Source of the DNA: Pseudonocardia lacus
GTDB lineage: Bacteria; Actinomycetota; Actinomycetes; Mycobacteriales; Pseudonocardiaceae
Assembly (NCBI RefSeq): GCF_018531445.1
Contig: NZ_JAHDTH010000010.1
Span: forward strand, 1-64,000
Length of the DNA stretch: 64,000 nucleotides
Direction: 5' to 3'
This document shows, piece by piece, positions 1 to 7,900 of the stretch (the first letter of the stretch is position 1; every line of letters starts with the position of its first letter). Below the pieces are notes generated by a model. It did not search any database and was not told the origin of the DNA. It was given only the letters and a program-made list of their open reading frames with translations. Made by a program: the position numbers and the translations under genes.

Positions 1-1007
1 CGGTCGCGGCGGAGCCGGCGCAGCCGCAGGTCCCGGTCGCGCCCGGACCCCCGGCCCCCACCGCGGCCGCGCCCGCCCCGGTGGGCAACAGCAGCGCCAC
101 CCCGACCGTCGGCGTGACGGTGCCGGTCGGCCCGACGCCCGGCTACATGGAGATCGCCCCGAACGGGCGCTACGGCTACATCGCCAACCGCGCCGCCGGC
201 ATCCTCACCGTCTTCGACACCACCCTCAACGGCGTCACCGGCACGATCCCGGTCCCCGAGGGGGGCCCGCAGTTCGTGGCGTTCTCCCCGGACGGCACCC
301 GCGCCTACGTGAGCATCTTCAACAACGAGCGCACCGTGAACGAGGTGGGCGTGCTCGACACGGCCACCAGCACGTTCGTGGCGCGCGTGCCGACCGGCGT
401 GCGGCCGTTCGCGCTCGACGTCACCCCCGACGGGCGCACCGTCTACGTGCCCAACCACGACTCCGGCTCGATCACGGTGATCGACACGGCGTCGAACACC
501 GTCGCGGCGACGATCGACGTGCAGCCCAACCCGCACTGGGTGGACGTCTCCGACGACGGCACGCGCCTGTACGCGGCCAACCACGAGTCGAACGTGGTGA
601 CCATCCTGGACACCGCGACCAACGCGCCGATCACGACGGTGGCGGTGGGCCTGAGCCCGCACAGCATCCTGGCCCACCCGGAGGAGCCGCTGCTCTACAA
701 CGTCAACTACGACAGCAGCTCGATGTCGGTGACCGACCTGAACACCAACACCGTGGTGGCCACGGTACCGACGGCGCCGCACCCGCAGGACGTGTCGATG
801 GCCCCCGACGGGCGCCACGGCTACCTCGCCACGGTCGACGACAACGCGATCCAGGTCTTCGACACCAAGACGTTCGCGATCACCGCGCGCGTGCCGACGG
901 GGCGCAGCCCCACGAGCATCGCGGTGGCGCCGAACGGCCGCCAGGCCTACGTCACCAACCTCGACGACGGCACGGTGACGGTGCTCAACATCGCCGGCAC
1001 CGCCTGA
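1..1007 (+). CDS. YVTN-type beta-propeller repeat protein, 5' end missing
   Basis: The reading frame is open from base 3, so the gene begins upstream of the window. The first residues seen are a Pro/Ala-rich linker, so the GTG at 81 is unlikely to be the true start. About seven repeats of some 42 residues follow. Each has the pattern of a P-DG motif, a YV or YI-AN strand and an IDT/FDT turn, as in YVTN-family beta-propellers. Such proteins are usually secreted or surface-attached binding or scaffold domains; no catalytic residues are visible. The missing N-terminus probably holds a signal peptide or another domain, so a specific function cannot be given. Confidence 0.85.
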   Translation, partial: VAAEPAQPQVPVAPGPPAPTAAAPAPVGNSSATPTVGVTVPVGPTPGYMEIAPNGRYGYIANRAAGILTVFDTTLNGVTGTIPVPEGGPQFVAFSPDGTRAYVSIFNNERTVNEVGVLDTATSTFVARVPTGVRPFALDVTPDGRTVYVPNHDSGSITVIDTASNTVAATIDVQPNPHWVDVSDDGTRLYAANHESNVVTILDTATNAPITTVAVGLSPHSILAHPEEPLLYNVNYDSSSMSVTDLNTNTVVATVPTAPHPQDVSMAPDGRHGYLATVDDNAIQVFDTKTFAITARVPTGRSPTSIAVAPNGRQAYVTNLDDGTVTVLNIAGTA

Positions 1008-1075
1008 GCGCCCCGGGCGGAGGGCCCGGGGCGGAGCCGCGCGGTTCAACGGCGGGAGTTGGGTACCTCGCACGG

Positions 1076-1840
1076 ATGGACCCACGTGCCGGACACGCCG
1101 CCCCCGCGACCGTCGCTGCCCCGCGCTCGATCGCCGACCAGAGCGTCGAGCAGCTCGGCGGTCGGATGAGCATCCTGACCCGGCAGCGCGCCGACCACGA
1201 GCGGCTGGACCGGCTGATGGCCCGCGCTCGGGAGACCCTGGACTCCCCGGACGAGCGCGAGCACGCCAGGGCGCTGCGCGCGCTGGCCCGCCTGGTGTTC
1301 ACCCACGCCTTCGCCGAGGAGGCGGTGCTCTTCCCGGCCGCGCGCCGCGTGCTCCCCGAGGGCGACCCGCTGACCCTGCGCATCGAGTCCGACCACCAGG
1401 AGGTCGACGACGTCGTCAGCGACCTGGACGGGTCCGCCCGGTCCGAGCCGGGGCACGTCGAGCTGATGGAGCGCGCGTTCGCGGTGCTCGACCACGACGT
1501 GCGCACCGAGGAGGACGAGTTGCTGGCCCGGCTGCAGCAGCTGATGTCGCCGCGGCGGCTGCGGCTGCTGGGCTGGACGTGGGAGCTGGTGCGGCGGATC
1601 TCCCCGACCCGCCCGCACCCCGTCGTGTCCCGCCGTCCGCCGGGTCAGACGCTGTCCGCCCTGCCGCTGACGGTCCTCGACCGCGGCCGCGACAACCTGC
1701 AGCGGCTCGACGAGCTCACCGGGCACCGCTTCGGCTCCCGGCTGGCCCCGCTGGACCGGGCGCTGGCCGCGGCGGCCGGGGCGGTCGAGCGGTGGCCGGT
1801 GATGCGGCGCGGCGAGCGCGCGCAGACCAGCCGCCCCTGA
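1076..1840 (+). CDS. Hemerythrin HHE-domain protein
   Basis: A 254-residue protein with a hemerythrin-like four-helix bundle at about residues 35-150. The iron-ligand pattern is visible: DHERLDRL, then FTHAFAEEAVLFP, then DHQEVDD, then DHDVRTEEDELL. Family members bind a di-iron centre and serve in oxygen, NO or redox sensing, or as iron reservoirs. Residues 170-254 form a basic Pro/Arg-rich tail with a short RDNLQRLDEL stretch that I do not recognise. ATG 1076 is the first start; ATG 1166 (MSILTRQRADHE) would also keep the whole domain and may be the real one. It appears to be a stand-alone gene. Confidence 0.8.
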   Translation: MDPRAGHAAPATVAAPRSIADQSVEQLGGRMSILTRQRADHERLDRLMARARETLDSPDEREHARALRALARLVFTHAFAEEAVLFPAARRVLPEGDPLTLRIESDHQEVDDVVSDLDGSARSEPGHVELMERAFAVLDHDVRTEEDELLARLQQLMSPRRLRLLGWTWELVRRISPTRPHPVVSRRPPGQTLSALPLTVLDRGRDNLQRLDELTGHRFGSRLAPLDRALAAAAGAVERWPVMRRGERAQTSRP

Positions 1841-1940
1841 CGGTTTGCGCGGCGGCCCCGCGGGCATGCCGAGGTCCACCGCGCAGCACCCGGGCGGGGG
1901 TCGTCCGGGACGGGAGCGCGGTGGGACGGGGAGGCGAGCG

Positions 1941-3089
1941 GTGCGAGCGATGGTCTACCGCGGGCCGTACAAGGTGCGGGTCGAGGAGAAGGACGTACCA
2001 CCGATCGAGCACCCCAACGACGCGATCGTGAAGGTGTCGTTGGCCGCGATCTGCGGCTCCGACCTGCACCTCTACCACGGGCTCATGCCCGACACCCGGG
2101 TCGGCATGACGTTCGGCCACGAGTTCGTCGGGACGGTGCACGAGGTGGGGTCGTCGGTGCGGAACCTGCGCCCCGGCGACCGGGTCATGGTGCCGTTCAA
2201 CATCTACTGCGGGTCCTGCTTCTTCTGCGCCCGCGGGCTGTACTCCAACTGCCACAACGTGAACCCGAACGCCACCGCCGTCGGCGGCATCTACGGCTAC
2301 TCGCACACCACCGGCGGCTACGACGGCGGGCAGGCCGAGTACGTGCGGGTGCCCTTCGCCGACGTCGGCCCGGCGAAGATCCCCGACTGGATGGCGGAGG
2401 ACGACGCCGTCCTGCTGACCGACGCCCTGGCCACCGGCTACTTCGGGGCCCAGCTCGGCGACATCGTCGAGGGCGACGTGGTGGTCGTGTTCGGCGCCGG
2501 TCCGGTCGGGCTGTACGCGGCGAAGTCCGCCTGGCTGATGGGCGCCGGCCGGGTGATCGTCATCGACCACCTGGAGTACCGGCTGGCGAAGGCGCGCGAG
2601 TTCGCCCACGCCGAGACCTACAACTTCGTGGAGTACGACGACATCGTCGTGCACCTCAAGAAGATCACCGGTCACCTCGGCGCGGACGTCGCGATCGACG
2701 CCGTCGGCGCCGAGGCCGACGGCAACCTGCTCCAGCACGTCACCTCGGCCAAGCTGAAGCTGCAGGGCGGCTCACCGATCGCGCTCAACTGGGCCATCGA
2801 CGGGGTGCGCAAGGGCGGCACGATCTCGGTGATGGGCGCCTACGGCCCGATCTTCAGCGCGGTCAAGTTCGGCGACGCGATGAACAAGGGCCTGACCCTG
2901 CGGATGAACCAGACCCCGGTCAAGCGGCAGTGGCCGCGGCTGTTCGAGCACATCCGCAACGGCTACCTCGCGCCCAGCGACATCGTGACCCACCGGGTGC
3001 CGCTGGAGCACATCGCCGAGGCCTACCACATGTTCTCGGCCAAGCTGGACGGCTGCATCAAGCCGCTGATCGTCCCGGCCGCCGGGTGA
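1941..3089 (+). CDS. Zinc-dependent alcohol dehydrogenase, formaldehyde-dehydrogenase-like
   Basis: A 382-residue medium-chain dehydrogenase. It has the catalytic-zinc Cys (AAICGSDLHLYHG), the GHE motif (FGHEFVGTVHEVG), a structural zinc cluster (CGSCFFC followed by a later Cys) and an NAD-binding GAGPVG with an acidic residue in VIVIDH. Proteins of this shape resemble glutathione-independent formaldehyde dehydrogenases, but the substrate cannot be read from sequence. GTG 1941 is chosen because GGGAGG lies about 7 bases upstream; ATG 1950 is the alternative. The frame is open further upstream but that part looks non-coding. The next gene starts 14 bases after the stop, so the two are probably co-transcribed. 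Confidence 0.85.
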   Translation: MRAMVYRGPYKVRVEEKDVPPIEHPNDAIVKVSLAAICGSDLHLYHGLMPDTRVGMTFGHEFVGTVHEVGSSVRNLRPGDRVMVPFNIYCGSCFFCARGLYSNCHNVNPNATAVGGIYGYSHTTGGYDGGQAEYVRVPFADVGPAKIPDWMAEDDAVLLTDALATGYFGAQLGDIVEGDVVVVFGAGPVGLYAAKSAWLMGAGRVIVIDHLEYRLAKAREFAHAETYNFVEYDDIVVHLKKITGHLGADVAIDAVGAEADGNLLQHVTSAKLKLQGGSPIALNWAIDGVRKGGTISVMGAYGPIFSAVKFGDAMNKGLTLRMNQTPVKRQWPRLFEHIRNGYLAPSDIVTHRVPLEHIAEAYHMFSAKLDGCIKPLIVPAAG

Positions 3090-3103
3090 GGAGGACGAGC
3101 ACC

Positions 3104-3685
3104 GTGACCGACCTGCCGACCTACACCGCGCGCAAGCCGGCCAACCCGGAGACCAGCGAGCAGTTGCGCGCCCGCATCCCGGGCTGGGGCGCCGACCTGG
3201 ACCCGAAGGACCGCCCGGCGGTGCCGCGCGAGCACGCCGAGGAGACCGGGGCGCACTGGGAGTTCCCGGAGCGCCAGCCGGAGAAGTGGCCGCGGGAGCG
3301 GTCCATCGAGCACGCCTTCGTCACCCCGGTGTTCGGCACCTCCTGCCCGCCGAAGGGGCTGTCCGGCGCGATCCGGAAGTTCTCCTACCGCCGCTACAGC
3401 GAGGGCCGCGCGGCGCACTGGCTGCTGCTGGTGGCGGCCGACCGGGTCGACGCGTGGGAGAGCCACCTGCGCTCGTTCGTCACCGCCCGCCCGGACAACC
3501 CGGTCACCGAGACCGGGCTGCTCGCCGAGTTCACCCGGCACGGGATCGCGTCCCGGCGCGGTCGGCGCCGCGCCGACGTGGTGCACCAGGGTCTCGACCC
3601 GCTGATCGTCGCCGGCCCGTGGGTGGCCGCGGCCGGCGCGGCGGTCGTCGCCGTCCGCGCACTGGTGCGGCGCGGACGGCGGTGA
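3104..3685 (+). CDS. Conserved hypothetical protein with C-terminal membrane helix
   Basis: A 193-residue protein of unknown function. The middle (about 65-150) is compact, with YRRYSEGRAAHWLLLVAADRVDAWESH. Residues about 168-185 are an Ala/Val-rich hydrophobic helix followed by an Arg-rich end, which suggests a C-terminal membrane anchor with the basic tail inside the cell. The GTG start at 3104 has GAGGAG overlapping the previous stop codon, which supports an operon with the dehydrogenase. It may be a partner of that enzyme, but nothing in the sequence shows a catalytic role. Confidence 0.7.
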   Translation: MTDLPTYTARKPANPETSEQLRARIPGWGADLDPKDRPAVPREHAEETGAHWEFPERQPEKWPRERSIEHAFVTPVFGTSCPPKGLSGAIRKFSYRRYSEGRAAHWLLLVAADRVDAWESHLRSFVTARPDNPVTETGLLAEFTRHGIASRRGRRRADVVHQGLDPLIVAGPWVAAAGAAVVAVRALVRRGRR

Positions 3686-3692
3686 CCCCCGG

Positions 3693-4508
3693 TCAGCCGG
3701 CCTTGGCGAGGTCGCCGAGGAACCCGGTGACGATCCGCGTGAGGTCCTCCGGGCGCTCGATGTGCATCCCGTGGCTCGACCCGGGCCCGGTGACGAGCTC
3801 GTAGCGGGCGCCCGGGATCGCGTCGGCGACCTTCTTCGCCTGCCACTGCGGGGTCAGCAGGTCCTGCTCGCCGACCACGACCAGCGTCGGTGCGGTGATC
3901 CCGCCGAGGCGGTCGATCGAGTCGTGCAGCAGGTCGGCGTCCCACTGCTCGACGGTCACCTGCATCTGCGCCTCGTTCTGCGGGAACGCGGGCAGCATCG
4001 GCACCAGCATCTCGGCGAAGTCCGGGTGGTCGAGCAGCTGCGGGGAGAAGGCGATGCCGGCCGTGGCCATCGCCGACTCCATGTCGCGGTGCACGTAGGG
4101 CAGGCGCAGTGCGGTGAGCACCGAGCGCTGGAACCCGTCGCAGCGGCCCCACGTCGCGTAGAGCAGGGCGGAGGCCACCTGGTCGGGGTGGGCCAGCGCG
4201 AGCTCCTGCACGATCGCCGAGCCCAGCGACCAGCCCAGCACGTGCGCCTTGGGGATCTCCAGCGCCTCCAGCAGCGCGGAGGCGTCCTCGGCGAGCGAGG
4301 CGACCGAGATCGGGCCCTCGCCGCGGTCGCTGCCACCCAGGCCGCGGTTGTCGAAGGCGATGACCCGGTGGGTCCGGGCCAGGCGGGGGGCCAGCTCACC
4401 CCAGAGCGGGATGGCGCCGGAGGTCCCCATGATCAGCAGCAGTGGGTCGCCCTCGCCGCTGATCTCGTAGTTGAGCGTCGTCCCGGTGCGGACGGGGATG
4501 CGGGGCAT
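3693..4508 (-). CDS. Alpha/beta hydrolase
   Basis: A 271-residue alpha/beta hydrolase of the lipase/epoxide-hydrolase-like group. The oxyanion region is LLLIMGTSG, the nucleophile elbow is GWSLGSA (Ser), the acid lies in VVGEQDLLTP and the His in GSSHGMHIERP. AGGAGAG lies just before ATG 4508. It sits 23 bases downstream of the flavin monooxygenase gene on the same strand. That arrangement fits a ketone route in which a Baeyer-Villiger enzyme makes an ester or lactone and the hydrolase opens it. The role is inferred from context; fold and triad are clear. Confidence 0.85.
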   Translation of the reverse strand: MPRIPVRTGTTLNYEISGEGDPLLLIMGTSGAIPLWGELAPRLARTHRVIAFDNRGLGGSDRGEGPISVASLAEDASALLEALEIPKAHVLGWSLGSAIVQELALAHPDQVASALLYATWGRCDGFQRSVLTALRLPYVHRDMESAMATAGIAFSPQLLDHPDFAEMLVPMLPAFPQNEAQMQVTVEQWDADLLHDSIDRLGGITAPTLVVVGEQDLLTPQWQAKKVADAIPGARYELVTGPGSSHGMHIERPEDLTRIVTGFLGDLAKAG

Positions 4509-4531
4509 GTGTCTCTCCTGGGGCCGGGGGA

Positions 4532-6034
4532 TCAGCGGTACTGCAGGCCGTCGTCGAGGTCGGCCTCGGGCAGCGAGGTGCGCTCGTGGTCGTGCTCGTG
4601 CATGTGGGTCCACGGGTCCCGGTCGCCCTGGCGGAACATGCGCCCCTGCGAGCGCAGGACGTAGCCCGCGTTGAAGTTCTCCGGGTCCGACCACGGCAGC
4701 AGCGGCATGTCCGCGTCCTGCGGGCGCAGCGTCGGGACGACGGTCGTCGCGCCGCGCTCGGCCATGTGCCGGAAGATCCGCTCGACGACGTCGTTGACCA
4801 GGTCGACGCGCAGGGTCCAGCTGTGCCGGAAGTAGCCGAAGGCGTAGGCCATGTTCGGCACGCCGCTGATCATCAGCCCGCGCCAGGTGACCCGCTGGGT
4901 GAAGTCCACGGCCTCGCCGTCGACGGTGAACGGGATGTCGCCGAACGGGGCGAGGTTGAAGCCGGTGGCGGTGACGACGACGTCGGCCTCGATCACCTCG
5001 CCCGAGGAGACCTGCACGCCCTTCTCGGTGAACTCGCTGATGGTGTCGGTGACGACCGAGGCCTTGCCCTCGCGCATGGCCTCGAAGAAGTCGCCGTCCG
5101 GGACGAACGCGATGCGCTGCTGCCACGGCCGGTAGCGCGGGGTGAAGTGCTTCTCGACGTCGGTGCCCTCGGGCAGCAGCGGCCGGATGCCCTCGACCAG
5201 GAACTCGTGCAGCTCCTGCGGGTTGTCGCGGCCGGTGGTGGCCAGCCAGTCGAGCTGCTGGACGTACTGGCGGCGCAGGATCTCGTGGGTCCACTCCGCC
5301 GGCAGGTCCAGGGGCTCGAGCATGGTGGCCAGGTCGTGCACGGTCGGCGCGGCGAACCAGTACGAGGGCGAGCGCTGCAGCATCGTCACGTGCGCGGCCG
5401 TCTTCGCGATCGCCGGGATCAGGGTCGCCGCCGTCGATCCCGATCCGATGACCAGCACCCGCTTGCCCGTGGTGTCGAGGTCGGCCGGCCACTGCTGCGG
5501 GTGCACGACGGTGCCCTCGTAGCGCTCCAGGCCCGGCCACTCGGGCCGGTACGGGTCCTCGTGGTTGTAGTAGCCCGTGCACATCCACAGGAAGTCGCTG
5601 GTGAGGGTCAGCCGCTCACCGGTGTCGGTGCGGGTGACCTCCACGGTCCACCGGCGCTCCGCCGACGACCACGAGGCCGAGGTGACCTTGTGGTGGTAGT
5701 GGATGCGCCCGGCGAGGTCGTCCTCCTCGATGACCTCGTCGAGGTACTCCAGGATCGCGCTGCCGGCGGCGATCGAAGGCCCGCGCCACGGCTTGTGCCG
5801 GTAGCCGTAGGTGAACAGGTCGCTGTCGGAGCGGGCCCCCGGGAACTGGTGGGTCCACCAGGTCCCGCCCCGGGCGTCCTGCGACTCCAGGATCGTGAAG
5901 CTGCGCTCGGGGAACTGCGTGCGCAGCCGGTGCGCGGCGCCGAGGCCGGACACGCCGGCTCCGACGATCAGGACGTCGACGTGACGGTCCTCGACGAGCG
6001 AGCTGTCCTGCGGGGCCGTGGCGGCACTGGTCAT
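4532..6034 (-). CDS. Flavin-containing monooxygenase, Baeyer-Villiger type
   Basis: A 500-residue class B flavoprotein monooxygenase. It shows an N-terminal FAD-binding GAGVSGLGAAHRL near residues 24-36, a second nucleotide-binding motif GSGSTAA for NADPH, and between them YEGTVVHPQQWP. The last fits the Baeyer-Villiger fingerprint FxGxxxHxxxW with Tyr for Phe. The expected reaction is NADPH- and O2-dependent conversion of a ketone to an ester or lactone; the substrate is unknown. ATG 6034 has AGAGGA upstream. It shares a 141-bp divergent promoter region with the regulator at 6176 and is followed by a hydrolase, so it probably forms a regulated ketone-degradation unit. Confidence 0.85.
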   Translation of the reverse strand: MTSAATAPQDSSLVEDRHVDVLIVGAGVSGLGAAHRLRTQFPERSFTILESQDARGGTWWTHQFPGARSDSDLFTYGYRHKPWRGPSIAAGSAILEYLDEVIEEDDLAGRIHYHHKVTSASWSSAERRWTVEVTRTDTGERLTLTSDFLWMCTGYYNHEDPYRPEWPGLERYEGTVVHPQQWPADLDTTGKRVLVIGSGSTAATLIPAIAKTAAHVTMLQRSPSYWFAAPTVHDLATMLEPLDLPAEWTHEILRRQYVQQLDWLATTGRDNPQELHEFLVEGIRPLLPEGTDVEKHFTPRYRPWQQRIAFVPDGDFFEAMREGKASVVTDTISEFTEKGVQVSSGEVIEADVVVTATGFNLAPFGDIPFTVDGEAVDFTQRVTWRGLMISGVPNMAYAFGYFRHSWTLRVDLVNDVVERIFRHMAERGATTVVPTLRPQDADMPLLPWSDPENFNAGYVLRSQGRMFRQGDRDPWTHMHEHDHERTSLPEADLDDGLQYR

Positions 6035-6099
6035 GGGCGGTGTCCTCTGGGGCGGCGGTGACGGGGGACGTTGCGACGGTATGTCCGGTCCCCGCTCCC

Positions 6100-6122
6100 G
6101 GGTGTCCCATCTTCGGACACCC
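6100..6122. promoter_or_regulatory. Perfect 8-bp inverted repeat, likely operator
   Basis: GGGTGTCC (6100-6107), a 7-base spacer and GGACACCC (6115-6122) form a perfect inverted repeat in the 141-bp gap between the monooxygenase and the divergent AcoR-like regulator. A further TGTCC half-site lies at about 6082-6086. Position and symmetry suggest a binding site for the dimeric Fis-type C-terminus of the neighbouring regulator; that pairing is inferred. Confidence 0.55.
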
Positions 6123-6175
6123 CGCCCCCTTGACGGCCACGCATGATGGGGGAGTCGCACGGGGAGGTGTGATGC

Positions 6176-7900
6176 ATGGGTGACGCCCTCGCTCGTCGGA
6201 GGCTCCTCACGTCCGCGCGGGCCGAGCTGCTGGACCGCCCCGACATCGCCCTGCCCGGAATCCCGCGCCATGTGGCCGCCTCCTGGCGGCGCAGCCTGGC
6301 CCGCGGGGTCGACCCCGGCGTCGTCGCGAACCGGTTCCACCCCGACCTGGACGTGGAGTCGCGGCTGGTCCGCTGCGCCCGCCCGGTGATCGAGCAGCTG
6401 GCCGAGCAGGTGGCCGGCATCCCGGTGTGCGTCGCGCTCACCGACGACAGCGCCCGCCTGCTGGTCCGGCTGGACACCACGACGACCATCGGGCGGATCG
6501 CCGACACCAACAACTTCGCCGAGGGCTTCGGCTACGACGAGGGCGCGGTCGGCACCAACGGGGTGGGCACCGTGCTGGAGAGCGGCGGGCCGGTGCACGT
6601 CGTCGGGGCCGAGCACTTCGTCGAGCAGTTGCAGGAGTACGCGTGCGCGGGCGCCCCGGTGCGCGACCCGTTCACCGGCCGGATCGAGGGGGTGCTGGAC
6701 GTCAGCTGCCGGGCCGAGGACTCGTCGCCGCTGCTGCTCTCGCTGGTCAGATCGGCGGCCGGGCGGATCCAGGAGGCGCTGTTGCACGACCGCGACGCGG
6801 ACCAGCAGGCCCTGTTCGACCACTACACCCGGGTGGAGGCCAGGACGCGCCGGGCCGTGCTGGCGGTCGGTCGCCGCACGGTGCTGACCAACACCGCCCT
6901 GCAGACCCTGCTCGACCCGGGCGACCTCGTCGCCGTGCAGGACCACGCCCGGTTCCTCATGCGCCGGGGACCCGCGGTCGACGACCGGCTGCACCTGCCC
7001 TCCGGCGCGCGGGTCCGGATGCGCGGCTCCACCGTCACCGTGGGCAGCACCGTCGCCGGGCTGGTGGCGGTGGTCACGGTGCTGCGGGAGGCCGCCGCCG
7101 TGGCCGTCCCGCAGACCCGGCCGCTGCCCGAGCCCACCGGGACGAGCCCGGCGTGGCGGGCGGCCTGGACCGGGGCGGCCCAGGCGCTCGCGGCCGGCAC
7201 TCCGCTGCTGGTCGTCGGCGAGCGCGGCGCCGGGCGGCGTCGGCTGCTCGTCGACGTGGACCGCGCGTTGCACGGCGAGGGGCACGTCGTCGAGCTCGGA
7301 CCGGCCGACCCCGTCGACGGCCTGCCGGAAGGGCTGCCCCGATCCGGTCCGCCGCCGCTGGTCGTGCTGCGCGACCTCGACCTGTGGGACGCCGCCGCGG
7401 CGGCCGGGGCGGTCGCCGCGCTGCGTGGCACCGGCGCCCGGCTCGCCGCCACGATCTCCGACCCCGGGGGCACCGGGCCGCTCACCGACTTCGGGCACTC
7501 GGTGACCGTGCCGCCCCTGCGCAACCGCTCCGGCGACCTCGCCGCGCTGGTGGCCGACCTGCTCGACGAGCTGGCGCCGGGCCGCGACGCGCGGATGTCG
7601 GCGGGCGCGCTGCGCACGCTGGCCCGCTACGCGTGGCCGGGCAACGTCCGCGAGCTGCGGGACGCGCTCGACGTGGCGCTGCGCCGGCGACCGGTCGGCG
7701 TGGTCGAGGCCGCCGACCTGCCCGAGTTCTGCCAGAGCGCGCCGCGCGCCATCCTGCGCCAGGTCGACCTGGCCGAGCGCGACGCGATCGTGCACGCGCT
7801 GCGCGAGTCCGGCAACAACCGGGTGGCGGCCGCCGCGGCGCTGGGGCTGGCCCGCTCCACCCTCTACCGCAAGATCGCGCAGTACGGCATCACGGGCTGA
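6176..7900 (+). CDS. AcoR-like GAF/Fis-family transcriptional regulator with degenerate AAA+ domain
   Basis: A 574-residue regulator. The N-terminus (about 70-210) is a GAF-like sensor with the NFAEGFGYDEGAVGTNGVGT block typical of AcoR-type regulators. The centre should be a sigma-54-activating AAA+ domain, but the Walker A region reads GERGAGRRR and no GAFTGA loop is visible. The C-terminus has YAWPGNVRELRDAL and a Fis-type helix-turn-helix (NNRVAAAAALGLARSTLYRKI). Actinobacteria generally lack sigma-54, so it likely acts through ordinary RNA polymerase. GGGGAGG precedes ATG 6176. It is divergent from the monooxygenase/hydrolase pair, its probable target. Its last 11 bases overlap the end of the convergent gene. 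Confidence 0.8.
   Translation: MGDALARRRLLTSARAELLDRPDIALPGIPRHVAASWRRSLARGVDPGVVANRFHPDLDVESRLVRCARPVIEQLAEQVAGIPVCVALTDDSARLLVRLDTTTTIGRIADTNNFAEGFGYDEGAVGTNGVGTVLESGGPVHVVGAEHFVEQLQEYACAGAPVRDPFTGRIEGVLDVSCRAEDSSPLLLSLVRSAAGRIQEALLHDRDADQQALFDHYTRVEARTRRAVLAVGRRTVLTNTALQTLLDPGDLVAVQDHARFLMRRGPAVDDRLHLPSGARVRMRGSTVTVGSTVAGLVAVVTVLREAAAVAVPQTRPLPEPTGTSPAWRAAWTGAAQALAAGTPLLVVGERGAGRRRLLVDVDRALHGEGHVVELGPADPVDGLPEGLPRSGPPPLVVLRDLDLWDAAAAAGAVAALRGTGARLAATISDPGGTGPLTDFGHSVTVPPLRNRSGDLAALVADLLDELAPGRDARMSAGALRTLARYAWPGNVRELRDALDVALRRRPVGVVEAADLPEFCQSAPRAILRQVDLAERDAIVHALRESGNNRVAAAAALGLARSTLYRKIAQYGITG

Noticed and set aside
4586-6061. Long plus-strand reading frame opposite the monooxygenase
   Set aside because: It is antisense to a gene with full FAD and NADPH motifs, is rich in Arg/Gly/Val/His, and has no family motifs. 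Very high GC produces many such shadow frames here (also at 8097-11408, 22148-25492, 26232-29324 and 50649-53936).
6176-7900. True sigma-54-dependent activation and a -24/-12 promoter
   Set aside because: The regulator lacks GAFTGA and a normal Walker A, actinobacteria generally lack sigma-54, and no GG-N10-GC promoter stood out.
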